From Picocystis sp. L7 (lineage: Eukaryota; Chlorophyta; Picocystophyceae; Picocystales; Picocystaceae): 64,000 nucleotides of DNA. Below are positions 12,135-22,900 of this stretch, piece after piece. Position 1 is the first letter of the stretch, and each line of letters opens with the position of its first letter. The translations under genes were made by a program, and so were the position numbers. Location of the stretch: contig QXJR01000026.1 of the NCBI GenBank assembly GCA_020975725.1, forward strand, positions 496,001-560,000, given 5' to 3'. The notes under the pieces are model-generated. The model did not search any database. It was not told where the DNA came from and saw only the letters and a list, made by a program, of their open reading frames with translations.

Positions 12135-13740
12135 TTAAGCCTCTTCGAACTTTTTGTCGGTAAGAAGCATCGGATCTGACCGGGTGAAAGTCCTTTCTGC
12201 AGGTGTCTTCACACCGATAGGAACTGCGAGCGCACCAGGTGCATTACTTGCCTTGCACGTTCCTGCTTGAGAGTCACAAATAGGATGCGCTGTAGGACAA
12301 CAGTGGATATGATCATCGCAACAAGTGGCTTGTGGGTAAGGGCAACAGCCATAAACAAAGCACATACCGCTGAAGTTGACCAGGCAGCAGCATGTTGCGT
12401 GCGGAGGACATTGCTGTCCGTTCGCACACTGCACAGGCCCTGGCCCTGGTGGTGTGGGCGGACCCGGAGATGGTCCAGGGCTAGGAGGGGATGGCGGGGG
12501 CAGAGGCGGTCCAGGAGGAGGGTTGGGTTTGTCCTTCGTTGGGTAGCTTGGCATCATGGCAATGCCACACATTCCTTCAGGACCACCTGCGTTTCTCGCG
12601 AGGCGAACGTATCCTTCTTCTCCCCATAGTGAGCCCCAAGAATTCTTCACGATCCAATACTCAGAGGATTTCTTGTTGGTCTCTTCTGATGGTGACGTTG
12701 CCCCATAGCCGACGATCAGAACACCATGGTCCAATGCAGTCCCACATTCAGTGTTGTCAAATACTCCGCCCGAGTAGAGCTGGAACGCCCGTGTATCCGC
12801 CTCGATAGCTACGCTGATAGGCTGGTGTGCAACTGCCTTTTTAAGTGCATCCTCGTTGTTCGAAGGAACATCTTCGTAGCCATCGATGGTCACCACCGCT
12901 CTGCTGTCTCTGCACACGCCTTGGCTCATGGTGTACGGATAGTCGGCTTCTGTGGTGATCCCGCCGTTCTGAATGATGAATTCAAATGCATAATCCATCA
13001 GTCCTCCGTGGCAGCCGTGATCTCTGGTGGTGTCACAATCGATGAGCTCCTGCTCACTGAGCGCGACTAGTTTCCCGGTGTAGATCGCATTGATTCCCTC
13101 CACTGACCCCGTGGTAGAGAAGGACCAGCAGCTTCCACACATCCCTTGATTTTTGACGTGAGAAACGGCTCCCTTCTTTCTCCAATCGACGGTGGCAGGA
13201 AGTTTTTCGAGGTCTACACCTTCGTACCGGAACGTCGTGCTGTTGTCACGGAGCATCCCTTGGCGAGGCACGGCGTTCAGGCCCAGGTATTTGGCCTTGA
13301 ATTCGTCCAGGTTCAGGTCCGCCATCCCGTTCAGACCGAGCCAGTGGCTGGTGTGCTTCGCATTGTACTCTTGGATGTAGGCCACGTTGCTCGCAAAGGT
13401 GAGGAATCGTTCTTCCCACTCCTTGGCGGTTTGGTAGACCTTTCCGAAGCGCACCGTCCAGTCATGGAACTGCGTGCGAAGGTCCACGTGGAACTGCACG
13501 CTCACAGGTCAGAAGCACGTTCCACGTCCGCCTCGTCTTCGCCATGGCGTGCAGCTGCGGCCGTGCCACGTCGTCTCGTGTTTCTCCGGCAACGTGGCCC
13601 GTCCGGTTCCGCTTTTCCCTCCTTCGCGCCTCTGAACCCACCTCTGCCGGTCGCATGGCCTCCATACGCGTCTGGGAGGGCGCACACCACGCCGAAACCG
13701 CCATGGCGGCCGCGAAAAGCGCGCGCATGGCCGTCGCCAT
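12135..13740 (-). CDS. papain-like cysteine protease with granulin domain (RD21 type)
   Basis: Two exons on the minus strand: 13,642-13,740 and 12,135-13,493, joined in frame across a 148-nt intron (donor GTGGGT, acceptor GTGCAG). The protein is 485 residues. Residues 1-20 form a signal peptide ([20 protein letters not shown]). Residues 35-110 are an I29 propeptide with an ERFNIN-like helix. The protease domain has Q149, catalytic C155 (CGSCW), H289 and N317 (KNSWG). A proline-rich linker follows at about 345-385, then a Cys-rich granulin domain at about 387-445. This order is that of plant RD21-type proteases, which are matured in the secretory and vacuolar system. The unspliced frame would start inside the intron and lack the signal peptide, so the spliced model is preferred. 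Confidence 0.93.
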
Positions 13741-13795
13741 CGCGTCGAAATAAAAGCCGATCGTCGAGCACGAACCTGCTCGACCTCGGCATGGC

Positions 13796-13817
13796 TTAAC
13801 TTCGAGGTTAACTTCGG
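13796..13817. promoter_or_regulatory. TTAACTTCG motif pair upstream of the papain gene
   Basis: Two close copies, TTAACTTCGAGG at 13,796 and TTAACTTCGG at 13,808-13,817, lie 56-77 bp upstream of the start codon. The same words recur upstream of other genes in the window. Confidence 0.5.
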
Positions 13818-14038
13818 AGGGGTGGGGGGATAGAGTGGAGGGTTGGGTTCACTTAACCTTCGGGTTCAGGAAGGGGGGTGGGGTACTTGGGTGGACGGAA
13901 AGGGAAGCATTTCGGGTTCGATTGGGGGAAGGATTCCCTTTCGAAAGGGAGGGGGGGTTCCTAGACGTCGAGGGTCGGATGGGAAGGGAAGGGACCACCC
14001 CTACGAATAGCCATGGTGGTCCAATTCATGACCATGCA

Positions 14039-14989
14039 TTACAATGGACGTATCCATACACTGCACAGCTCGTGTGTGGTGGGATGGCGACGGATGGTAC
14101 GCACCACGCAAGGCACGCGAGGATGGGAGCCTGCTGGAGTGCAACACACCACCTGCCCTTCTGGCGTCTTCCACGCCAATTCCTTCTTCCCTTTGGGGGT
14201 GGGCTGTAGGAGCAAGCCCAAGCGTACCTGCGCACCGTCCTGCACGGGGTTCAACGCGAATTCCTCCTTCACATTCGGATAAGAGCGGGATCCTTGATGC
14301 AAGCAGCTTGGGACGTCCAGGTCCTCCGACCAGGTCACCCGCGTGCGTTCCCCCTGCATATGGACCCGTATGACGTTGGAACCAAGCGCACCGCCGATGG
14401 CACGCTGGCTTTCCTTCTCTTCCATCTTCTGCGCGGCTTCCGTCTCCCTGCGCTTGGATGCAGACACGCCCCCGAGGATCTTCTGGATGGTCTGGTGTTG
14501 TTCTTCCTTCTTCTTCTTGTCGCTCAACAGCTTCCTTCTCTTGGCCGCTTCGGCCCTGCGAAGCTGTTGTTCTTCGGTCGTCAAGGTCGACCGCTTCGCC
14601 GGCATTGGAGGCAGGCTGAGCAAGTGATCCGTCGCCTCGCTGGTTCCTTCCAACTTGGCGCGCTGTCGAGCCGTGAGACGACGCGAGGATCGCCCACGAG
14701 ACCCGCCTCGACTCGAGGTTCCCGCTTCTTCTTCGTCTCCGTCTTCGACGTCCAAGTCCTCCAGGTCCACGGTCTCGTCTTCGCTCTCCACCGCGTCATC
14801 GATCCCTCCTCCTTCGTCTTCTTCGTCCTCGTTTTCGTCGACGGCAGGGACCGTGCCTTGCGAATCGGACGGAACGGTCTCGAAGGCGTCGCCTGAGATG
14901 TGCTCCGTCTCGTCGGAAGGCGCCACGTCGTCGTCCTGCGCCTTGGCGGTCGGCTGGCGCTTGCGGGCCGGATACCGTCCACCAGCCAT
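14039..14989 (-). CDS. INO80 chromatin-remodelling complex subunit B (PAPA-1/IES2 family)
   Basis: About 316 residues from the Met of MAGGRYPARK; the frame extends 15 codons further. The N-terminal third is an acidic, disordered region (runs of E/D). It is followed by a basic RGRSSRRLTARQRAKL stretch and then, near residues 145-205, the PAPA-1 signature: LTTEEQQLRRAEAAKRRK followed by SDKKKKEEQHQTIQKIL. Known homologues are nuclear subunits of the INO80 ATP-dependent nucleosome remodeller. They usually carry a HIT zinc finger at the C-terminus. I do not see one here: the tail after residue 255 is unassigned, and the last exon may be read wrongly or the finger may be lost. The next gene upstream, LSM6, is in the same orientation 114 nt away. 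Confidence 0.7.
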   Translation of the reverse strand: MAGGRYPARKRQPTAKAQDDDVAPSDETEHISGDAFETVPSDSQGTVPAVDENEDEEDEGGGIDDAVESEDETVDLEDLDVEDGDEEEAGTSSRGGSRGRSSRRLTARQRAKLEGTSEATDHLLSLPPMPAKRSTLTTEEQQLRRAEAAKRRKLLSDKKKKEEQHQTIQKILGGVSASKRRETEAAQKMEEKESQRAIGGALGSNVIRVHMQGERTRVTWSEDLDVPSCLHQGSRSYPNVKEEFALNPVQDGAQVRLGLLLQPTPKGKKELAWKTPEGQVVCCTPAGSHPRVPCVVRTIRRHPTTHELCSVWIRPL

Positions 14990-15103
14990 GTCGTATCCGA
15001 CAGATGGGGACGCCGACGAACGTACCAGAAGCACGATGCAATGCGATGCAAGTCGACGCGTCGTACACGACGCGCGCGAGCCGGATCGAGGGTTGTTCCT
15101 GCT

Positions 15104-15340
15104 TCACTTGGCCGTGGCGATGTACAAGACGTTGTTTCCGCGGATGAATGCGTCGCCGTAGTTGCTCTTGAGCTGTCCTTGCACGTACTCCTGGGTCTGC
15201 TCCATCGCCACGTTCATGTATCCGTCCAAGCAGGCCAGCACGCCGACGTAATCCGTGCCGTTGTGGAGGCGCACGATCACGCGTTTGCCGCGGATCCCGC
15301 GCAAGAAATCCGAAGGGGTGCGCGTTCCACCTGCCTCCAT
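15104..15340 (-). CDS. LSM6: U6 snRNA-associated Sm-like protein LSm6
   Basis: A 78-residue protein that matches LSm6 along its whole length. Recognisable stretches are TPSDFLRGIRGKRVIVRL, the Sm1 element DYVGVLACLDGYMNVAMEQT, and the Sm2 element DAFIRGNNVLYIA. LSm6 is one of seven subunits of the LSm2-8 ring that binds U6 snRNA in splicing, and of the LSm1-7 ring in cytoplasmic mRNA decay. The length is as in other eukaryotes (about 80). No intron is needed. A CTATCGATATCTTTC element lies 157 bp upstream. Confidence 0.95.
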   Translation of the reverse strand: MEAGGTRTPSDFLRGIRGKRVIVRLHNGTDYVGVLACLDGYMNVAMEQTQEYVQGQLKSNYGDAFIRGNNVLYIATAK

Positions 15341-17078
15341 CCGAGGACGCGTTCAAGGACGCGTCTGACGAACCGGAAAGGCCGAAACGAGGTCCGGAAG
15401 CGACGCGAGAAGCCGCTCGACGTGCAGGCGCGAAGCAAGCGCGGATCGGCGAATGGAGACGCCATGAAACCTCCCCCTTCGATACCCTTTGATAATCTAT
15501 CGATATCTTTCCCGAAGATACCAATGAAACGGGGACAAGGTATCGATCTCCGGGGATCGGACCGGGTGGGTCCTCGAAGAGGGGGGGATGAACGGGATCC
15601 ATTGGGAGCGGTTGAAAGGGATCCTCGGGTCGACTCGGATCGATGCAACCCGAAGTTCGTGGGGTGAAAGGACGGGCAAAGGATGCAGCCCAGGTGCGAA
15701 CGTATCCGCGGGAAAAGGAGAGACGTGCAGGGTGAGCCATGGCGCTCCAACGGTTCCTTCGCAGGACTCGATTGGACGGAGGCGTGGATGAGCGACCTCT
15801 CATGAGTGCTCGTGCGTTGAATTCGGAGAATCAAGGGCAAAGAAACGCCTTCGATCCTCACGAACGCGTCCTCGATCTCGTCGCCTTCGTGCCCCGACAA
15901 GAATCATCGTTCACGACAAAACGAACCGCCGTGGCACCTAATGACGAGTCCTTATACCACCGCGATCGATACCAAATCCCTTTGAACTACCGCACGTACG
16001 CGGATCCAAACATTCGGATGCGTGCGTCGCTCAATGGCAATGAAGTTAGCCGTTTCCAATCGCCGTGGACAATGGGCCATCCAATCTCTCCACGGACCTT
16101 GCAAGTACGTACGCACCCAAGCGAACTCGTTGCCCAAAAGCCTTGAAACGCTAGAAGACGGAACAAATGGTGTAGGACGAGTTGGCCTTTTGGTTCGACG
16201 ACTTCCGATACATCGACATTCGATCTCCGTACTTTCGGGACATGATCATACCCCCGGGTGTGGGGTGATGGTATTCTTCAACCGTGATCTTTCGTTTCAT
16301 CTGACCGTCTAGTCGCTCGCATGATCCTATGATGCAGCCACGTTTGTTGGGGATTGGCGAGGCTCGAAAATGCTTTGAGGTTTGCTTCGGGTTTGCAAGC
16401 TCCTTTACGTTCCCATGGGCTTCGACGAAGCTTGGTACGTTCATAGAAGGTGCATGATCGGGATGTAGTTCGACTCAGGCTTGGCGCTTGACGACGCGAA
16501 TGGCCTATTGTTATCGTGGATACAAAGGAGATGCATAGCCCCTTTGCACTAGTTCACACACCACGCGTTGCGCATCACATCCCTTGCAACATGTTTCATT
16601 CTTGCATCCCATTTCGATCAGAGGGATTTGTGTGTGGCAAACAACCGAAATTATTGGTAAGAGCTCAAGCACGTCCGTTCGCGCGAAGGTCCGATCCCTG
16701 TGACATGTTGGTTCTTGACTGGCCGTGCGGTCCACCGAGGTGGCACGACATGCGGCACGAAATTGGATCCACAAACATCCGCTCCACGTCCACACGTCCC
16801 TTGCACGTCTCTCGGTCGAGCGGAGGATCGCGTCCTCGCGTGGGCACCCACACGCAACGCGCCATTCCTTTCGCATTCCCGTCGGATCTTCCGTCGAGCC
16901 CGACCATGCGTTGTTGCGTTTCGAGGTCCGCACCTCCGCGTGCGCGTTCGTGTACCTTGGCTCGTTCGTGCCCGTGGTGTTTTGCAGCCCTGGATTGGGT
17001 TGTGTTGTGTTGTGTCCGTGGTGTGCAGTTGTGGCTTGTGGGTTGGGGGAGGCAGACTGGCGGTGGTGTTCCCAACCG
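15341..17078. other. intergenic region between LSM6 and the next plus-strand ORF
   Basis: Holds the LSM6 upstream region (GC-rich, with the shared 15-nt element) and about 1 kb of sequence in which no gene is supported. Several long overlapping open frames at 16.5-17.5 kb on both strands come from low stop-codon density in GC-rich DNA. Confidence 0.4.
15497..15511. promoter_or_regulatory. CTATCGATATCTTTC element upstream of LSM6
   Basis: This 15-nt word occurs in full again upstream of the uL29 gene at 42,236-42,250. Here it is 157 bp from the LSM6 start codon. It contains the palindrome TATCGATA. A regulatory role is inferred from the repeated position only. Confidence 0.45.
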
Positions 17079-17762
17079 ATGGCGTCGAATGCGCACGTCC
17101 ATGCGGACGACTGTTGCGCCATGGACGCCACCTTGGACAGCTGCTGCGCGCGCGACCGAAGGGAACGGGAGCAGTTCCTGGCGCACAGGCATCGCCTGGA
17201 GGACGGAGACGCGCTGGGATGGCGCAGGAAGGACGCGGCGAGGCGTTCCGGCGCGCCTTCTGCGCCACCTGCACGTGCCCAGCACGCGCCTTGGACGTCG
17301 TCCGAGGATCTCTATCGCGCGCTTTCGTCCCTGGAACCCGACAGGCGCGTTTTCGTGCACGTCTGTGCGGACGAAGAGCACGTGGTGGCGATCGAAGGCG
17401 CCTTGGCGCGTGCCTCGGCCACGTGGTACCGTTGCGCTTCGCCGCTTTGGACCGGCCCACCTTCTCCGCCGGCGCTGGCGATGGCGATGGCGGGACGCGT
17501 GGTGTCCGTGAAGCCGCTTTCGGATGCGCCATCGCCGTGGGAAGTCGCACGTTGGATCGCACGGTGCCAATCCTTGGATCCGGACGTGCTGGCGGACGCC
17601 ATGGACGACGGTTCGGACGACGAAGCGGACGGCGCCAGGCGCAGCGCGTACGTGTGCAAGCATTGTCCGAGGGATTATCCGCACGAGCACGTGGCCGTGC
17701 CCATCCGCAGGCGCTGGGAAGACGAGGACGAAGGACGAGAGACCAGCTCGGAGGACGCGTGA
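17079..17762 (+). CDS. hypothetical protein with C-terminal Cys/His cluster
   Basis: Open frame of 227 residues if it starts at the Met of MASNAHVHADDCC. The frame is open upstream as well, so the start is uncertain. The only motif is near the C-terminus, YVCKHCPRDYPHEH, a possible single zinc-binding site, preceded by an acidic run (DDGSDDEADGA). No family was recognised. The gene ends 67 nt from the stop of APC10 on the other strand, a tail-to-tail arrangement seen repeatedly in this window, which supports it being a real gene. The GC-rich composition means overlapping frames are also open. Confidence 0.5.
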   Translation: MASNAHVHADDCCAMDATLDSCCARDRREREQFLAHRHRLEDGDALGWRRKDAARRSGAPSAPPARAQHAPWTSSEDLYRALSSLEPDRRVFVHVCADEEHVVAIEGALARASATWYRCASPLWTGPPSPPALAMAMAGRVVSVKPLSDAPSPWEVARWIARCQSLDPDVLADAMDDGSDDEADGARRSAYVCKHCPRDYPHEHVAVPIRRRWEDEDEGRETSSEDA

Positions 17763-17829
17763 GCGCGTGGTGGAAGGTGGAAAGTGGTGGAAGGTGGTGG
17801 AAGCGTTCTGTTCGTTTGTGGAACGGTTT

Positions 17830-18393
17830 TCATCGCAGAATGGCGCACGAATGTCGAATGGGCGCCGACGCCACGCCTGCACGCGTCCATGCCGCTTCAT
17901 TTGCTTCCATGGCCGGTCCATACACGTGCACCTGGCGCAGATGGGTGTCTCTGCCGTTCTGGTGGTTGGCCAAGACCACCACTTGCAACACAAAGGCGCG
18001 CACGTAGCGGCGTGGATCCGCGGTGAGCGACACGGTGCACCAACCTTGCGGTTCCGCCATCTCCACGCGGACCACCTCCCGCAGGTCCCAAGACGCGTTC
18101 CCGACGCGCACCGCCACCTGCAGCGGCGTGTAGCTCTCGTCGCGTCGGAAATCGGCGTGCACCGACACGCACTGCACCGAAACGCGCCTGGCGAACTGGG
18201 CGGTCACGGTGTGCGGCTGTGCGCCGTCGCTCTGCCAGTACGTGTCCGTGCATCCGTCTCTTGCACACGACACGCCGTTGCCGGACTTGGCCGAAGACGC
18301 GCTCCACACCGCGAGGGAACCCAGCTCGCGTCCGCCGCGCGGTTGGAGGCCCGAAGCAGCGCGCGGGAGGACGTCCGAAGCAGCTTCCGCCAT
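17830..18393 (-). CDS. APC10: anaphase-promoting complex subunit 10 (APC10/DOC1)
   Basis: 187 residues from MAEAASDVLPRA. The DOC domain covers most of the protein and is very recognisable: ELGSLAVWSASSAKSGNGV, DTYWQSDGAQPH, DESYTPLQVAVRVG, and the NHQNGRDTHLRQVHVYGP block near the end. APC10 helps the anaphase-promoting ubiquitin ligase bind D-box substrates during mitosis and meiosis. Homologues usually end in an Ile-Arg tail that docks on APC3. This one ends in ...AILR, so Leu takes the Ile position. Length is typical (about 185). The open frame continues upstream for 162 codons with no similarity, so the internal Met is preferred. Confidence 0.92.
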   Translation of the reverse strand: MAEAASDVLPRAASGLQPRGGRELGSLAVWSASSAKSGNGVSCARDGCTDTYWQSDGAQPHTVTAQFARRVSVQCVSVHADFRRDESYTPLQVAVRVGNASWDLREVVRVEMAEPQGWCTVSLTADPRRYVRAFVLQVVVLANHQNGRDTHLRQVHVYGPAMEANEAAWTRAGVASAPIRHSCAILR

Positions 18394-19969
18394 GCCAGAA
18401 CGAACGTAACAGGCGCCTTGCACCGATGCCGCCTGGAAGGGATGGCCATGCGCGACGCCCACGTCGGTTTCGGATTGTGCCTTCCTGCCAAGAGGTAGGG
18501 AAGGCAAACCCACTCCTGTAACACGTCCACTTCCCTCGTTCGACCGTCGCGAAGCCACACGTGCGAGGGCCCGGGGATGGACGTGGACAACCCGAAGCGA
18601 ACGGACTCGTCCGTCGGGCGGGCGGTGCCGTGAGCGGCACGTCCGATGGCTGGCGACGAAACGTGGCGCGGGGTGATGAAGGAGCTGGCGTAACTCGGTC
18701 GAAGGAAAAAAAATATGCAACAAAGGCAATGGAAGCGCCTGATGGATGGCGCCCCGGATTCGTGCAAACGACGATTCGTTCGTAGCATCACGGCCGTTCT
18801 TGACTTGTGCGATTCGCTGTCGGTACGGGCTTTTGAAGAGACCGACGTTCGTCCCGTCCCATGTAGGATTCCTCCGCATCTTCGCCGACGGGGTGACCTG
18901 GTAATGAACGTGGTCGAAAGTTGGGTCGAAGCATCGTGTGTGGGGCTGCTCCCAATTGAACGGGCAGTTGTTTCAACACCAACACTCTTCGCCTCCTTTG
19001 ATGGATGACTTCGATCCAAAAAGAATGGACGTCCCACCCCTCCACCACCCCACCCTCCCTCCGTTCCACGCACGTCTTCGATGGAAGGCTCGTGATGCGA
19101 ATCTTGTTCGACCCCTTCGTTCAACTCGTCCCTTGTTTTCTCGAGATTGGAACCGACCACTTTCCACATCTGCATGGATGGATGGAGCGCTCGATCAATA
19201 CACGTGGATTATGAAGCCCACCGCGCTAAGCGCAAAAGCAGTTCACGAAAAACCCGACCTTGATGATCGATCCTCGGCTTGCGTGAAGGGAAGGGGAATC
19301 ATCGCGTCCCAAGAAACGTGCGGCATACGTACTCACGATGGAAGGATGCATGTACATGAACCCGAAGCTCGTTGAAGGATGTCGACAACGCCTCCCCCAC
19401 CGACGGTTGCTTCTCAAGCCAATGGTGCCTTGTTGAAGACCTGCTCTGTTCTTTGTGTCCTGCATCGACCAGATAGTCCTCGATGCTGTGCATCCAACGG
19501 TAACGGATTCGTTTTCTCTTTCCCCAAGCACATGCAACGAACCTGCATTCAAGCACGTGAAGGAATGGCCGAGGAGTGCATCGCTTTGATGCGTGTGGCG
19601 ATCGGCTCGAAGCCATGCACGACCCGGGTTTTGTCGATGCGTGATGCGTGATCTGCAGTTCTTACGAAAACGCACGAGGGCGTTGCGAGTACGACCCGCA
19701 CGCACGTGTCCAAGACGATTTCCCTTTGTCCGCTTCGCCGCACGCCATGCTCGACGCGTCCTCCCATCGTCCGCCCGTGAGTTTGCCACGTGTACCGATC
19801 GGAATGACACGTCACCTCTCCCCGTCCCCGGCGGGGATGGAAGGGGGGGTCGTTTGCCATTTTTTTCGCGGGAAGCTCGCCCATTGGTCCGCCCTTCGGT
19901 GAGGGGGTGGGGAGAGACCGACGTTGGTGGATCCAAGTCGCATTGGGAATTGGCGCGTGAAGCCACGCC
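18394..19969. other. divergent intergenic region between APC10 and RTEL1
   Basis: About 1.6 kb, serving the two divergent genes. GC-rich at both ends. No conserved ORF, RNA gene or repeat was recognised in it. The many open frames in all six readings have no domains. Confidence 0.45.
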
Positions 19970-22900
19970 ATGCCGGAATACGACGTGCGTGGCGTGCGCG
20001 TGAGCTTTCCCCACGAGGCGTACGAATGCCAGCTGGTGTACATGGAGCGCGTGGTGGAGGCGCTGGAAGAAGGGAAGCACGCCTTGCTGGAGAGTCCGAC
20101 GGGAACGGGGAAGACGCTCTGCCTGTTGTGTGCTACTCTGGCCTGGCGCCAACAGTACTTGCAAAGGAACCCAGAGAAAGACGCACCGAAGATCATCTAC
20201 TCTTCTAGAACCCATGCACAGCTGCAACAGGTCATCCAAGAGCTGAAGAACACGCCGTATCGGCCCAGGATGAGTATCCTGGGCTCAAGGAACCAAATGT
20301 GCATCAATCAGGAAGCCCACCAAGCCGATCGAGGAGGCCAGCTTAACATGATATGCAGCATGCTTAGAAACAGCAAGAGATGTGTCTATGGCTCAAGGGC
20401 AAAGGAGGTGGCTGGGCAGCTGTCACGCACCATCAGCGAGCCGTTCGACATCGAAGATATCGTAAAGTTGGGGAAGGAGCACAGGGGTTGCCCGTACTAC
20501 ATGACACGAGGGTTACATGAAACCTGTGAAATTGCATTCATGCCTTACAATTACTTGCTAGATGCCAGGAATAGGAAGGGCATCGTGCTAGATGAAAATA
20601 CCATCTTGATCATGGACGAAGCACACAATGTGGAGACGGTCTGCTGTGATGCCTCGTCGTTTGATCTCACTGCAAATGACCTCCGACGTGCGATCGGGGA
20701 TACTGATAGGTGCATCAGAATGTTTGCCTACGATTTTTCAGGTACAGGGAAGGAAAGCAAAAATAAGTTCTCGCTTCTGAAGGCACAATTGGTTGGGCTT
20801 GAGCGTGCCCTCGCCAACATTCAAACTGGTGAGAATGGGTTCACCAGGGATGGGGTTTACATTCAAGAATTCCTGGCTGCACCAGGAATTGGGATCAACC
20901 ACTCGAATGTGACGAATGCTGTTCAAACTATTGAAGAGGCTGAAAAGCTTCTCACTGGAATGAGTGAAGATGCAAAAAAGCCTCCTGAATCCGATGCGGA
21001 AGATGATGGTTTGGAGAATAGAGTTGCCAGTAGCAATGAGAACTCAGCAGTGTGGTTAACGGCAGTGAAGGACTGTCTAGAAATTGCATTTCGCGTAGAG
21101 TCCCAATCAGCCAGTCAAGTTCAGAAAGCAAAGTCTATCCCGTACAAATTTCACATTCACATGCAACATGATCAGGTTACCAAAAAAAAGCTACCCACCC
21201 TGTCCTATTGGTGCTTTGATCCTGGTTTGGCGATGCGAGAGTTGTGTAGGAAGAATATTCGTTCTATTCTTTTGACCAGCGGTACACTTGCACCACTAGA
21301 TACTCTGGCCAGCGAGCTCTCTTTGGACTTTCCTGTTCGGTTGGAGAATCCGCATGTCATCAAGCAATCTCAAATACTTGCTGGGGTCATGCCAGTTGGA
21401 CCGTCCAATGGAAAACTCAATTCTTCTTTCAGGCATCGCAACTCTGATAGCTACAAGATGGAATTAGGCAACGCAATTGTGAATATTGCTCGCGTGGTTC
21501 CTCATGGGTTGCTAGTCTTCTTTCCATCATACAGTGTCCTGAGCTCATGTATAGAATCCTGGAAAGTACGACAGAGTGGGGTTGCAAGTGTTTGGGAAAG
21601 AATAGCAAAGCTGAAGTACCCTGTGGTAGAGCCCAAGAATTCTGCAGACTACGCACAAGCTGCTTTGGCATTCAGGACGTGGATCGAAGGCAACAGAGCC
21701 AAGGGGGCTGTGTTTTTCGCTGTTTGTAGAGGAAAAGTGAGCGAAGGGATAGACTTTAGTGACCGTGCTGGGAGAGCTGTGGTGGTTACTGGTGTTCCCT
21801 ATGCCATGCGTTTCGATCCCAAAGTCAGTTTGAAAAGAGAATATTTGGACCAAAAGTGTGCACTTCCAAAGGCAAAAGGTCTCAATGGAACGGGGAACTT
21901 TTTGTCGGGTGAAGCATGGTACACTCAGGAAGCTTTTCGTGCAGTAAACCAAGCAGTCGGTCGGGTGATTCGCCATAGAAGTGATTATGGTGCTATCATC
22001 TACGCTGATGAACGATTCTCTAATCCATCGTACCGCGAGAGGATGTCGATGTGGCTGCGCCCTCACCTCCAAGTGTTTTCCACTTTTGGGAGTGCAGCAG
22101 CTTCGTTGAGTCAGTTCTTTCGGCAACAGGAGAATCAAGCATACATCAATGCTGTTCCCGCAAAAAGGCTAGCATCAGCATCGGTGATCCAGGACAACTT
22201 TGAGGGCAGGGCCAAGTATGTTGATGATAAGAACGGTATACCTGACCAAGAGATGGGATGTGCAGAGAATGGCAAAGGTTTACCCAATAGCAGCATTGGT
22301 GCTGCTAAAATCGCTGGCCTTGTGGGGCTAGCAAAGGGAGCTGCTTCCCATCAAACAATGAGTGAAAACACAGCAAATGCTCAAGCCCAAGTACCCGGGG
22401 GAAACTCTCTAGTTAATATGCTACAACGCACGCAAAAAGATCATCCCCAGAAACACCTGAATGCATCTTCCTTTCGCCTCTCAGAGCAATTGAGACCAGC
22501 CACTGCTCAAGCTTCCCATACTCTAGCGAATGGAATGAAGATAAAGCAGCAGCTTTCTCACATACAAGAGGCTGAGAAAGGCCCACACCCAATGGTAAGC
22601 ACTGCGCAGATATCACCCGACACCAAAACGTTCTTGCAAAGGGCGAAGGCCTCCTTATCTGCAGACGGACTTCTGAAGTTCAAAGAATTACTGGTCACGT
22701 TTAAGAAAGATGGTAAGACAGTCGATTCATTTACAGCTTTTCTGGAAAACTTGATGCATTTGCTGCAACGTGAGAATGCAATGGAGCTCTTGGAGGGTTT
22801 AGCAACATTTATACCACCAGACTTCAGAGAATACTTTGAGCATTTTCGAAAAGGACAGGGCTTCGAACACTCTCGGAAGTACCCTGAGGTCAGTGGTGCC

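Noticed and set aside
16665-17993. 442-codon minus-strand frame and a parallel plus-strand frame at 16.5-18 kb
   Set aside because: GC-rich shadows of the Cys/His ORF and APC10, with Arg-, His- and Pro-rich random composition.
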